A stretch of 64,000 nucleotides of DNA from Sediminibacterium sp. (GTDB lineage: Bacteria > Bacteroidota > Bacteroidia > Chitinophagales > Chitinophagaceae). The DNA lies in assembly GCA_017537025.1 (NCBI GenBank), contig JAFWCB010000004.1, positions 372,001-436,000 of the forward strand, given 5' to 3'. Of this stretch, positions 26,319-35,425 are shown one piece after another (position 1 is the first letter of the stretch; each line of letters opens with the position of its first letter). The notes under the pieces are model-generated. The model was not told the origin of the DNA, searched no databases, and was given only the letters and a program-made list of their open reading frames with translations. A program made the position numbers and the translations under genes.

Positions 26319-26947
26319 TATTTTGTACTTATCATGATTAATATGGCCACGAATACACTTACGCAGAGGGCTAATAAAATGATAATAAGGTTATTTCTTT
26401 CTTTCCATTTTTTACGCTGTATAATCTGCTCCCACTTTAGGCGTATATTTTTATCATGAAAATTACCATAGATCTCGCCCTCTAATTCCTTCATCTCCTT
26501 GTAAGGTAGTATGTTTATTATTTCACTAAGCGGGTTAAATATATTCAATTCCGCAGTTTCATATAGTAAGGCATCTTGTATCCCCTTCGATCGTAAAAGG
26601 GTTAATATAGAAATGGTGATCCAATCATAATCTATCTGATTGGGATGTAGTTTTTCGATAGTTATTTTTATTTGCGAGATCTTTTCATAGAATGCTTCAC
26701 GGGTAGTGATTTCTGAATTCCCTCGTCCAATCACCCCGGCAAAAATTGTTGCATCATATTTTTTTCTTCTATCTACATCTTCTAAAACCTCATAGGCAGC
26801 TTTTAACTTCTCAAAATGAGCAGTTAGCTCCAGGTTCCCGTTATGCTTATCTGGATGATAAAAATGTGCCAATTTGCGGTAGGCCGACTTTATTTCGGCT
26901 AGAGAACTGGCGGGGGAAACACCTAATGTTTTGTAATGATTATCCAT
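26318..26947 (-). CDS. Tail-anchored J-domain protein
   Basis: 209 residues from ATG 26947 (MDNHYKTLGV); a longer frame adds ten unlikely residues. The N-terminal J domain (about 1-68) has the HPD motif in FYHPDKHNG and ends DRRKKYDATIF. No Gly/Phe-rich or zinc-finger region follows, so this is a class III J protein. A single C-terminal membrane helix (about 186-206, IIILLALCVSVFVAILIMI) suggests membrane anchoring, where it may recruit DnaK. The start overlaps the end of the STAS gene by 8 bp, so the two are coupled. Confidence 0.85.
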   Translation of the reverse strand: MDNHYKTLGVSPASSLAEIKSAYRKLAHFYHPDKHNGNLELTAHFEKLKAAYEVLEDVDRRKKYDATIFAGVIGRGNSEITTREAFYEKISQIKITIEKLHPNQIDYDWITISILTLLRSKGIQDALLYETAELNIFNPLSEIINILPYKEMKELEGEIYGNFHDKNIRLKWEQIIQRKKWKERNNLIIILLALCVSVFVAILIMISTK

Positions 26948-27341
26948 GTTCACTCGGGAAACTAATATCATCACCATCTAATAACTCTCGCTCTATTTCT
27001 TCCATTTGAACAATATCCCATGCCTCAGATACGGTAGGAGTAATATTCCACAAATCCAATAATTCTGCTTCTTCCAGGGCCTTTTCCACCTCGGCACTAA
27101 GGCAGCATACAACGAAAGAGGCATTGTTCTCATAAAATTCTTGCTGTAATTGCGTAATACCCTCCATACCCGCCTCGTCTAAAAAGGTTACAGCTTCCAG
27201 GTTTAAAATCAGATTTTTTACCTTATTGGTTAGTATAGTTTTACACTTTTCTACTAAATCTGCTGCTATATTGGCAGAAACGTCGAGTGTAATCGGTGTT
27301 ATAACGGTGAATTTTTCTTTGGTATCAATTTTGACTTCCAT
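26940..27341 (-). CDS. STAS-domain protein (anti-sigma-factor-antagonist-like)
   Basis: 133 residues from ATG 27341; a TTG 15 bases upstream is less likely. A single STAS domain: FTVITPITLDVSANIAADL, NLILNLEAVTFLDEAGMEGITQLQ, then ASFVVCCLSAEVEKALEEAELL. In SpoIIAA-like proteins the equivalent of DEAG is DSSG, whose second Ser is phosphorylated; here it is Ala. A switch by Ser phosphorylation at that site is therefore not possible. No SpoIIAB-like kinase or sigma factor is adjacent. It is coupled to a J-domain gene and divergent from clpC. Confidence 0.85.
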   Translation of the reverse strand: MEVKIDTKEKFTVITPITLDVSANIAADLVEKCKTILTNKVKNLILNLEAVTFLDEAGMEGITQLQQEFYENNASFVVCCLSAEVEKALEEAELLDLWNITPTVSEAWDIVQMEEIERELLDGDDISFPSEHG

Positions 27342-27432
27342 AATCTTAGGTATCAATTAACAAACTGTGTATAAGTGCCCTACAACTTCACTCAAAAATA
27401 TTCGTTATAATTGTATAAATCCAAATTAAGAT

Positions 27433-29979
27433 ATGGATAATAATTTTTCAGCCCAGGTTAAAGAGATCATTTCTTTTAGTAGAGAAGAGGCTTTACGTTT
27501 AGGAAACGATTTTATAGGTACAGAACATCTTTTATTAGGACTAATAAGAGACGGAGATAATACTGCAATAAAAGTATTGAAGCAGCTTAATGTAGATCTT
27601 TATGAGCTTAGAAAAGAAGTAGAGCTAGCCGTTAAAGACAAAACGGGTAAGAATATTGCCAATATCAATAGCTTACCGCTTACAAAACAAGCAGAAAAAG
27701 TAATACGGGTAACCGTTTTGGAAGCGAAGGCGCTAAAAAGTCCGCTTGTAGAAACAGAGCATTTGATGTTGAGTATACTCAAGAACAAAGAGAATATTGC
27801 CACACAAATTCTGAATCAATTCGATATCGATTACGATATGTTTAGAAACGAATTAGGGATGGTTGGTACTACTAATCCTCCCCCTCGGAGTGAATTCCCT
27901 GATGATAACGATGATGAATTTGATGAAGAGAAAAAGGGAGGAGGCTATCAACAGTCTAGAACAGGTAAACAACCCGCCGGCGGAGCTAAAAGTAAAACCC
28001 CGGTTCTTGATAATTTTGGAAGAGATATTACCAAACTGGCAGAGTCGGGTTCTTTAGACCCAATTGTTGGCAGAGAAGAGGAAATTGAACGCGTTAGCCA
28101 AATTTTAAGTAGAAGAAAGAAAAATAACCCCATTCTTATCGGGGAACCCGGTGTAGGTAAAACGGCTATAGTAGAAGGTTTAGCATTACGTATCGTACAA
28201 CGAAAAGTGAGTAGGGTATTATTCGATAAACGTGTGATATCACTCGATTTGGCAGCATTGGTAGCCGGTACAAAATACCGTGGGCAGTTTGAAGAGCGTA
28301 TGAAAGCTATCATGAATGAATTAGAAAAAAATAGAGATGTAATTCTATTTATTGATGAGATACACACTATTGTTGGTGCCGGTGGTGCCAGTGGTTCATT
28401 AGATGCTTCTAATATTTTTAAACCCGCATTAGCACGCGGTGAACTCCAATGCATAGGTGCTTCCACCCTTGATGAATATCGTATGTACATTGAGAAAGAT
28501 GGTGCCCTTGATCGAAGATTCCAAAAAGTATTGATTGAACCGCCTAGTGTAGATGAAACCATTCAGATTCTCAACAATATCAAATCTAAATATGAAGATT
28601 TTCATAGTGTTACCTATGGAGAAGACGCTATTGATGCCTGTGTAAAACTGAGCGATAGATACATGACAGACAGATTGCTTCCGGATAAAGCCATTGATGT
28701 AATGGATGAAGTAGGGGCTAGGGTTCACTTGAAGAATATCAATGTTCCGGAAAATATTGTTGAGCTTGAAAAGAAAATCGAAGACGTTAAAAACGAAAAG
28801 AATAAAGTTGTAAAAAGCCAACGTTTTGAAGAAGCTGCTTCTTTGCGAGATACTGAAAAAAGGCTGGGTGAAGAATTGGAAAAAGCAAAATCGCAGTGGG
28901 AAGAAGAAAGCAAACACAGGCGTTACCCTATTGCAGAAGAACATATTGCAGAAGTGATAAGCATGATGACGGGTATTCCTGTAAAACGCATGGTACAAGC
29001 GGAAACAGAAAAACTTCGCCGTATGAGTGAGGATATGAAGGGTATGGTCATTGGTCAAGATGAAGCGATCTTAAAAGTAGTAAAAGCTATTCAGCGAAAT
29101 AGAGTAGGGTTGAAAGATCCCAAAAAACCAATTGGTACTTTTATTTTCTTAGGACCAACAGGTGTGGGTAAAACAGAATTAGCACGTGCATTAGCCCGTT
29201 ACATGTTCGATTCTGAAGAAGCGCTCATTCGGATAGATATGAGTGAATATATGGAGAAATTTACCGTAAGTCGCTTAATTGGTGCTCCTCCCGGATATGT
29301 GGGATATGAAGAGGGTGGACAATTAACCGAAAAAGTACGTCGCAAACCATATAGTGTTATTCTCTTAGATGAAATTGAAAAAGCGCACCCGGATATCTAT
29401 AATATACTCTTACAGGTACTGGATGACGGTCAGCTTACAGATGGTTTAGGAAGAAAAGTTGATTTCAAGAATACTTTGATCATTATGACTTCAAACATTG
29501 GTGTTCGCCAATTGAAAGAGTTTGGTGATGGAGTAGGATTTGCAACCGCAACACGAGTACAAAATGCAGAAGAGAACAATAAAGCAGTTATTGAAAAAGC
29601 GTTAAAACGTACATTCTCTCCTGAATTTTTAAATCGAATAGACGACGTAGTTGTGTTCAATTCCTTAACAAAGGAAAATATCTTTAGCATCATCGACATA
29701 CTTATGAAAGGTGTTTCAAAAAGATTACAGAATCTTGGATTCACATTAGAACTTACCAATGAGGCAAAAGAGTTTTTATCCGATAAAGGATATGATGTTC
29801 AGTTCGGCGCAAGGCCATTGCACAGAGCCATTCAAAAACATTTAGAAGATCCTTTAGCAGAAGAGATCATGAAGCTCAATATCAAAGAAGGAGATGTATT
29901 GGTTGCTGATTTAGATAAGGAAACCTCACAACTTGTTTTCAACTTCCAACGAAAAGTGAAAGAAGACGCTGAAGTATAA
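27433..29979 (+). CDS. clpC: ATP-dependent Clp protease ATP-binding subunit ClpC
   Basis: 848 residues. Two N-terminal Clp repeats (about 5-140, EALRLGNDFIGTEHLLLGLI and VLEAKALKSPLVETEHLMLSIL), AAA+ module 1 with Walker A GEPGVGKTA and LFIDEIHT, a UVR-type coiled middle region (about 440-480), AAA+ module 2 with GPTGVGKTE, and a C-terminal D2-small domain. An acidic/glycine-rich linker is seen at about 153-185. It unfolds substrates for ClpP. Convergent with ubiX. Confidence 0.96.
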   Translation: MDNNFSAQVKEIISFSREEALRLGNDFIGTEHLLLGLIRDGDNTAIKVLKQLNVDLYELRKEVELAVKDKTGKNIANINSLPLTKQAEKVIRVTVLEAKALKSPLVETEHLMLSILKNKENIATQILNQFDIDYDMFRNELGMVGTTNPPPRSEFPDDNDDEFDEEKKGGGYQQSRTGKQPAGGAKSKTPVLDNFGRDITKLAESGSLDPIVGREEEIERVSQILSRRKKNNPILIGEPGVGKTAIVEGLALRIVQRKVSRVLFDKRVISLDLAALVAGTKYRGQFEERMKAIMNELEKNRDVILFIDEIHTIVGAGGASGSLDASNIFKPALARGELQCIGASTLDEYRMYIEKDGALDRRFQKVLIEPPSVDETIQILNNIKSKYEDFHSVTYGEDAIDACVKLSDRYMTDRLLPDKAIDVMDEVGARVHLKNINVPENIVELEKKIEDVKNEKNKVVKSQRFEEAASLRDTEKRLGEELEKAKSQWEEESKHRRYPIAEEHIAEVISMMTGIPVKRMVQAETEKLRRMSEDMKGMVIGQDEAILKVVKAIQRNRVGLKDPKKPIGTFIFLGPTGVGKTELARALARYMFDSEEALIRIDMSEYMEKFTVSRLIGAPPGYVGYEEGGQLTEKVRRKPYSVILLDEIEKAHPDIYNILLQVLDDGQLTDGLGRKVDFKNTLIIMTSNIGVRQLKEFGDGVGFATATRVQNAEENNKAVIEKALKRTFSPEFLNRIDDVVVFNSLTKENIFSIIDILMKGVSKRLQNLGFTLELTNEAKEFLSDKGYDVQFGARPLHRAIQKHLEDPLAEEIMKLNIKEGDVLVADLDKETSQLVFNFQRKVKEDAEV

Positions 29980-29982
29980 TTA

Positions 29983-30009
29983 TAAAGCTTAAAGTTTAAA
30001 GCTTAAAGC
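29983..30009. repeat. Short AAAGCTTAAAG tandem/palindromic repeat
   Basis: TAAAGCTTAAAG is followed by TTTAAAGCTTAAAG, directly after the clpC stop. It resembles the degenerate TAAGG repeat at 19649 and may be a relic of the same dispersed family. Confidence 0.4.
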
Positions 30010-30040
30010 AATAGCCCCTACAACATGCAGGGGCTATTTT
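30010..30040. terminator. Terminator between clpC and ubiX
   Basis: AATAGCCCCT (30010-30019) pairs perfectly with AGGGGCTATT (30029-30038) and is followed by TT-rich sequence. It can serve both convergent genes. Confidence 0.8.
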
Positions 30041-30068
30041 ATTTACTAAAAACATTGCTATAGTTATT

Positions 30069-30629
30069 TTACATGCCCCAACGAAAAGAGGAGATAGAAA
30101 AGCCAGCTAAATCGAGTAAGCGATCAACAACGGTATTCGCGACCTCCTCTACAGAAGTAGGTTTGCTATAGAAAGATGGAGTAGCCGGACAAATAATACC
30201 ACCGGCCAAAGTAACAGTTTCCATATTTTTTATATGAATTAAATTATAGGGTGTTTCTCTTACAGCAAGAATTAATCTTCTTCTTTCCTTTAGAATCACA
30301 TCTGCTGCACGCGTTATCAAGTCATCACTTATACCACTTGCAATTCGTCCGAGTGTACCCATGCTACAGGGAACGATTATCATAGTATCATACCCTGCAG
30401 AGCCGGAAGCAAAAGGAGCTGAGAAATCTTGTTTCTCATAAAACCGAAAGGGTAGCTGTTGATAAGAACTATTACCCAATTCGGTTTGCCAAACATCTTT
30501 TGCATTTTTACTCATTACAATACCCAGCTCTGAATACTGATCTTTATGTAGCGCTAATTTTTGGAGTAGTAAAGACGCATATATAGATCCGCTGGCACCG
30601 GTAATAGCTATTACAATTTTTTTAGGCAT
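30069..30629 (-). CDS. ubiX: UbiX-family flavin prenyltransferase
   Basis: 186 residues. The N-terminal flavin-binding motif ITGASGSIYASLLLQKL and the conserved VPCSMGTLGRIASGISDDLITRAADVILKERRRLILAVRETP, with the typical PFYSKP-like TPSFYSKP end, identify UbiX. It makes prenylated FMN, the cofactor of UbiD-type decarboxylases. No ubiD is in the window. It is monocistronic, between two terminators. Confidence 0.95.
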   Translation of the reverse strand: MPKKIVIAITGASGSIYASLLLQKLALHKDQYSELGIVMSKNAKDVWQTELGNSSYQQLPFRFYEKQDFSAPFASGSAGYDTMIIVPCSMGTLGRIASGISDDLITRAADVILKERRRLILAVRETPYNLIHIKNMETVTLAGGIICPATPSFYSKPTSVEEVANTVVDRLLDLAGFSISSFRWGM

Positions 30630-30680
30630 GTATATATAACCAAATTAAGAAGTAAAGGTTATAAATAAAATAACATAAAT

Positions 30681-30712
30681 AAAAAAAACCTCGCTTTTGC
30701 GAGGTTTTTTTT
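30681..30712 (-). terminator. Terminator of the glucan phosphorylase gene
   Basis: CCTCGC (30689-30694), TTTT loop, GCGAGG (30699-30704), flanked by eight A and eight T residues. A strong symmetrical rho-independent terminator, just downstream of the leftward glgP stop. Confidence 0.88.
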
Positions 30713-30721
30713 ATTAAAAGG

Positions 30722-32374
30722 TTACTTATACATGATTTCGTAGTATTCGTGTGCCATTCGGTTACTGTCGAACTGGAACCTCACATCCCGCATACCATTT
30801 TTTACAATTTCTCTCCATGCATCTCTATTTTCATAGTACATAGGAATGATTTCACCATTCAAGATTTCATAGAGTTTATTTAAATCATACTCATCTTGTT
30901 CGTGAACATTCATATTTGCATAGTCGGCTTTTGGAATTACAAAACCATTATTACCATGAATAGTAAATTCAGGTATCCATCCATCATCTGTTGAAAAATT
31001 CACAGCCCCATTCATGGCTGCGGTCATGCCACTAGTGCCACTTGCTTCGCGGGGCACTCTTGGATTATTTAACCATAAATCGGCACATTGTTTTAATCTT
31101 CTGCTTAACAGTAATTCATATCCAATTAATACTGCTACATTTTTATACTTCTTGCTTAAGTGCACTAATTGGTTAAATTGGGTTATCGCCGGATAGTCTA
31201 CCGGATATGGCTTACCGGCCCAAATAATCTGAACAGGATACTTTGTATTATGGACTAATTTTTCGAAACGATCCATATCATAAGTAAGCATATCTGCCCG
31301 CTTATAACCTGCAAACCTTCTGGCCCATACGATTGTAAAAATATTAGGGTCGAATAATTTTCCTGTTTGATCTGCTACTGTTTCAAAAGCCCTTTTCTTG
31401 AGATACCATTTTCTATCATCAATTGCCCAATTATCTCCAGATTCTAAATGGCGGTATAAAGGTTCATCCGCCCAGTAAGTGTAGTTCTGTGCATTCGTTA
31501 TGGAGGTGATATCACAAATATCCTTGTAATGCTTCCACATCTCTCTACTAACCTGGCCATGTAGTGCAGATACGCCATTCGCTTTTCTGGCAAATCGAAG
31601 GGCGGCTAGAGAATGATTAAACAGATCTTCTTGAATGCCTGTTATTTTTCGAACTTCATCTATAGATAAACCGCAGAAATAGCTCATTTTATGACATAAG
31701 TAGATATCATGCTTTTCATTTCCGGCCTCTTCAGGGGTATGGGTTGTAAATACTAAACGCTCCCTTACTTTATCTACACTTTTGTATTTATTCAATAAGT
31801 AAAAAGCACTTGAAATACCATGTGCTTCATTTAAATGATATACATCGGGATTAAAACCTAGCTCATCTATTAGTTTTGCTCCCCCAACACCTAATAGGAT
31901 AAACTGTGCTACTTTGGTTGCCACATTAGCATCATACAATCTATGTGTAATAGTTTGAGAAACGTAGTCGTTTTCAGGTAAATCGGTACTTAGTAAAAAT
32001 AGAGGAGCAGTCTTAAAAGTTTCGGGGTTTAAACAATAAGCTTTCACCCATACCGGATGTTCGTGTATATAAATTTGAAATTTTATTCCGGTATCTTCTA
32101 AAAAATTGGGTGTTTTTTCCATCCAAGTTGGAACGAGTGTTTGATCTTGGTTACGGGCCTGATCGTAGTAACCATATTTCCAGAGAATACCAATGCCAAT
32201 CATATTCTGACGAAGCTCGTAGGCACTGCGTAAATGAGAGCCGGCTAAAAATCCAAGACCTCCGCTATATATTTTTAACGGCTGATGGATTGCAAATTCC
32301 ATAGAGAAATAAGCAGCTTTTTTTGCATATTGCTCATTAATTGAATACGGAACCTGATAGTTTCTAAAATTCAT
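30722..32374 (-). CDS. glgP: Alpha-glucan (glycogen/starch) phosphorylase, short form, with Lys-to-Thr change at the PLP site
   Basis: 550 residues, the short GT35 form. YFSMEFAIHQPLKIYSGGLGFLAG, HLNEAHGISSAFYLL, FARRFAGYKRADML-like WARRFAGYKR and IIWAGKPYP match glucan phosphorylases, which release glucose-1-phosphate from alpha-1,4-glucans. The PLP signature is EASGTSGMTAAMN: where the family pattern demands Lys after GM, there is Thr (codon ACC). Without that lysine PLP cannot form its Schiff base, so activity may be lost or changed; this could also be a feature of a whole clade. No glycogen synthase genes are adjacent. Confidence 0.85.
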   Translation of the reverse strand: MNFRNYQVPYSINEQYAKKAAYFSMEFAIHQPLKIYSGGLGFLAGSHLRSAYELRQNMIGIGILWKYGYYDQARNQDQTLVPTWMEKTPNFLEDTGIKFQIYIHEHPVWVKAYCLNPETFKTAPLFLLSTDLPENDYVSQTITHRLYDANVATKVAQFILLGVGGAKLIDELGFNPDVYHLNEAHGISSAFYLLNKYKSVDKVRERLVFTTHTPEEAGNEKHDIYLCHKMSYFCGLSIDEVRKITGIQEDLFNHSLAALRFARKANGVSALHGQVSREMWKHYKDICDITSITNAQNYTYWADEPLYRHLESGDNWAIDDRKWYLKKRAFETVADQTGKLFDPNIFTIVWARRFAGYKRADMLTYDMDRFEKLVHNTKYPVQIIWAGKPYPVDYPAITQFNQLVHLSKKYKNVAVLIGYELLLSRRLKQCADLWLNNPRVPREASGTSGMTAAMNGAVNFSTDDGWIPEFTIHGNNGFVIPKADYANMNVHEQDEYDLNKLYEILNGEIIPMYYENRDAWREIVKNGMRDVRFQFDSNRMAHEYYEIMYK

Positions 32375-32503
32375 AATTGTTTATTTGGTGAACTATTCTT
32401 AACTGCAATATAGTGTTTTTGATTATAATGTATTTTTTACACATTGATATGTGGGTAATATAGTTTTATTTAAAAAGAAATACACAGGCGCAAACGTTGC
32501 ATA

Positions 32504-33451
32504 TTACTTTTTTGATGTTTTTTGTTTAGGCTCTCGCTTTTTCTGAAAACTATCATTAAAAAAACACTTGATCCCTCTATGATTCCCACAGCTACCTTGT
32601 TCTTTAACCGTTACCTCGGATCCTTCAAAATTAAAATCAATAATACAAGGGTCGGCATTCGCTGTGTAAATAGCTGTTGTGGCTGATTTCACTTTCATAG
32701 TTCCTTTTAATTCTCCAATACAAGCGCCCTCGTTTTTTTCAAAATGAATAAAAAAAGTGTAGCTATTGAGGTCTTTTCCATCACGAATAGATACATAGCT
32801 TTTTTTATCTTTTATATAGTCTCCACTCCACTTATTTTTTCGGGGTAGTGTATCAATGGGGTTGATAATTTGTTGTTTTTTCGGGTCTTCATTGGAATCG
32901 GTAATCACTACCATAAAAAAGCCGGCATTATTATAAACCCAACCGGTTCTTGTAAATAGCGTTGTTTCTTTGATTGTTTTCTCTTTTACCAAAATAAAAG
33001 TAGGTTCTTTATTAATAGAGACTGCATGTTGATATCCATCTTCCCGATCCTTGCTCGACATTAATTCTTTAACACCTAAAAATTTACTTTTTGCATCCAA
33101 TACAAATACTACCAATTTGCTTTCTGATTTCGTGCTGATAAGGGTAAGTAGGTAATTTTCTTTTTCCTTCTTAATTTTCCCAACGGGTTTAATAGTCACT
33201 TTTCTATTCTTCCCTAAAATAATTGTAAATGCAGAGTCAGGTATAAATTGTTGCAATACTTTTATACCCATAGATAAGCTGTCTGCAGAACTATTAATAT
33301 TCGTATCCAATAATGAGTAGGGTAGCGGTAAAGGCTTGAAAGCGGCAATAAAATCTTTTTCTTTTACAGGAACGTCTCCGGAGAAGTCTATTTTTTTCTC
33401 CTTACAGCCCCCTAAAATCAGCAATAGTAGAATCGGCAAGCATTTTTTCAT
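32504..33451 (-). CDS. Hypothetical lipoprotein
   Basis: 315 residues. Clear lipoprotein signal KKCLPILLLLILGGC. The remainder is strand-rich with no domain that I recognise; the C-terminal third has Cys residues in GACIGELKG, DPCIIDFNF, GSCGNHRGIKC, possibly forming disulfides. The C-terminus is basic (KKREPKQKTSKK). It is divergent from the Nramp gene, 56 bp away. Probable periplasmic or outer-membrane lipoprotein of unknown role. Confidence 0.75.
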   Translation of the reverse strand: MKKCLPILLLLILGGCKEKKIDFSGDVPVKEKDFIAAFKPLPLPYSLLDTNINSSADSLSMGIKVLQQFIPDSAFTIILGKNRKVTIKPVGKIKKEKENYLLTLISTKSESKLVVFVLDAKSKFLGVKELMSSKDREDGYQHAVSINKEPTFILVKEKTIKETTLFTRTGWVYNNAGFFMVVITDSNEDPKKQQIINPIDTLPRKNKWSGDYIKDKKSYVSIRDGKDLNSYTFFIHFEKNEGACIGELKGTMKVKSATTAIYTANADPCIIDFNFEGSEVTVKEQGSCGNHRGIKCFFNDSFQKKREPKQKTSKK

Positions 33452-33507
33452 AAAAAGCTTATTTGCCTAAAAATAGCGTTTATATTTATTCTTTAAAAAC
33501 AATCTGG

Positions 33508-35388
33508 ATGCAGGGAGAAAGAAGCGCTGATATTTCATTGAGTGAGGTGCATGAAACCGTAGATACCACAGCTCCTCGTAAGGGGTGGAAACGGATTCTC
33601 GCATATATCGGACCGGCCTATTTGGTAAGTGTGGGTTATATGGATCCGGGTAATTGGGCAACTGATTTACAAGGAGGTGCCCGCTTTGGCTACACTTTGA
33701 TTTGGGTTTTACTAATGAGCAATATGATGGCTTTACTACTTCAAAGCCTTAGTGCCCGTTTGGGGATCGTTCGAAGAAAAGATTTGGCTCAGGTAAATAG
33801 GGAAACGTACCCACCGCTGGTTAATTTTTGTTTGTACATACTTGCTGAGCTTGCTATTGCAGCCTGCGATTTGGCAGAGGTATTAGGCATGGCTATCGGT
33901 ATCCATTTATTAACCGGATTACCATTATTGTGGGGAACGCTAATTACCGTATTCGACACTTTCTTGTTTCTATTGTTGCAACGATATGGTATCCGCAAAA
34001 TGGAAGCATTCATCATTGCCTTGGTAGCTATTATTGGGCTCTCTTTTCTTTTTGAAATTATTTTGGCAAAGCCTCCTTTAATAGAGGTTGCGAAGGGGTT
34101 TTTACCCTCCGGTTTGAATGATGGCGCTTTGTATATAGCTGTAGGAATTATCGGTGCAACCGTTATGCCACATAACTTATACTTACATTCAGCATTGGTA
34201 CAAACACGTAAGATTAGCAAAGATGATGATGGTACAAAAAGAGCCATTAAATACAATATTATTGATAGTACCATTGCTCTAAATGCGGCCTTTTTTGTGA
34301 ATATGGCAATTCTGGTACTTGCTGCAAGCGTTTTTTTTAGTTCAGGCAATACGCATGTTGCGAAAATTGAAGAGGCCCATCAACTACTCCAACCTTTACT
34401 AGGAAACACTTTGGCGCCTATTTTATTTGCGGTTGCATTAATTGCGGCAGGACAAAGCTCCACACTTACAGGAACTTTAGCCGGGCAGATAGTGATGGAA
34501 GGCTATTTGCATTTGCGGATTAACCCTTGGTTGCGCAGGCTCTTAACAAGATTGATAGCAATCGTACCTGCCGTATTGGTAATAGTGTTATACGGAGATC
34601 AAAAAGTAGATGCACTATTGATTTTTAGCCAGGTTATTTTGAGTTTGCAACTTGGCTTCGCTGTAATTCCTTTAATCATTTTTGTGAGTGATAAACATAC
34701 CATGGGGGCATTTGCTATAGGTAAACCAATACAAATACTTGCTTGGTTGGTTGCCGCAATATTGGTTGCTTTAAATGTAAAGCTGGTAGCGGAAGAGGCC
34801 AGTACTATTTTTAGTGGGGATTACTCGTTATGGTTGAAATGTTTGGTAGGCTTACTTATAATAGGTTTTATCTGGTTATTTGGTATAATGACGATTTATC
34901 CCTATTTGCATAAACGTAGACCAGTATCCGGCAGTGTGCATGGCGATATTCCCAATCTTTCAAATTTAGCTATCAAAAAATATCAGCGAATTGCTATTGC
35001 ACTCGATTTTAGCATCAAAGATGAAAAATTGATTGCGTATGCCTTAGCGCAAGGTGAACCAGATACCCGCTACTTATTGATACATATCGTGGAAAGTGCT
35101 TCTGCTAACTATTTGGATTCATCGAGTGACGATGCTGAAACAATATATGATAAACAGCGCATGGCTTTTTACGAAAATCAATTACATGAAAAAGGGTTCA
35201 CCGTTACCGGGTTCCTGGGATATAAAAACCGCGTTGCGGAAATCGTGAAAATAGTGGAAAACGAGTCGGCAGATCTGTTGGTGATGGGAGCACATAGACA
35301 TACAGGCATTAAGGATATGATTTTTGGGGAAACTATTGAAGATGTTCGGCATCGTTTGCGTATACCGGTTTTAATTGTAAATGTATAG
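33508..35388 (+). CDS. mntH: Nramp divalent-metal transporter fused to a UspA domain
   Basis: 626 residues from ATG 33508; a TTG-started extension to 33463 is less likely. Residues about 15-465 form an Nramp (MntH) transporter with about 11-12 membrane helices and both signature sites: DPGNW in GYMDPGNWATDLQGG and MPHN in GATVMPHNLYLHSALV. These take up Mn2+ or Fe2+ with protons. Residues about 485-626 are a universal stress protein domain (IAIALDFS at its start; ADLLVMGAHRHTGIKDMIFG with the ATP-binding glycine pattern). The fusion suggests that transport is sensed or gated by nucleotide binding. Confidence 0.93.
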   Translation: MQGERSADISLSEVHETVDTTAPRKGWKRILAYIGPAYLVSVGYMDPGNWATDLQGGARFGYTLIWVLLMSNMMALLLQSLSARLGIVRRKDLAQVNRETYPPLVNFCLYILAELAIAACDLAEVLGMAIGIHLLTGLPLLWGTLITVFDTFLFLLLQRYGIRKMEAFIIALVAIIGLSFLFEIILAKPPLIEVAKGFLPSGLNDGALYIAVGIIGATVMPHNLYLHSALVQTRKISKDDDGTKRAIKYNIIDSTIALNAAFFVNMAILVLAASVFFSSGNTHVAKIEEAHQLLQPLLGNTLAPILFAVALIAAGQSSTLTGTLAGQIVMEGYLHLRINPWLRRLLTRLIAIVPAVLVIVLYGDQKVDALLIFSQVILSLQLGFAVIPLIIFVSDKHTMGAFAIGKPIQILAWLVAAILVALNVKLVAEEASTIFSGDYSLWLKCLVGLLIIGFIWLFGIMTIYPYLHKRRPVSGSVHGDIPNLSNLAIKKYQRIAIALDFSIKDEKLIAYALAQGEPDTRYLLIHIVESASANYLDSSSDDAETIYDKQRMAFYENQLHEKGFTVTGFLGYKNRVAEIVKIVENESADLLVMGAHRHTGIKDMIFGETIEDVRHRLRIPVLIVNV

Positions 35389-35391
35389 CCT

Positions 35392-35399
35392 TATATTTG
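35392..35399 (+). promoter_or_regulatory. -7 box for isocitrate dehydrogenase (TATATTTG)
   Basis: TATATTTG followed by C is a full match to the Bacteroidetes -7 consensus, 26 bases before the ATG at 35426. It sits right after the Nramp stop. The -33 TTG at the ideal distance is not evident. Confidence 0.45.
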
Positions 35400-35425
35400 C
35401 GTTTTTCAACGTTTAAAAGACCGAA

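Noticed and set aside
27948-29058. Two 200-residue minus-strand frames inside clpC
   Set aside because: They are antisense to highly conserved AAA+ coding sequence and encode no recognisable domain.
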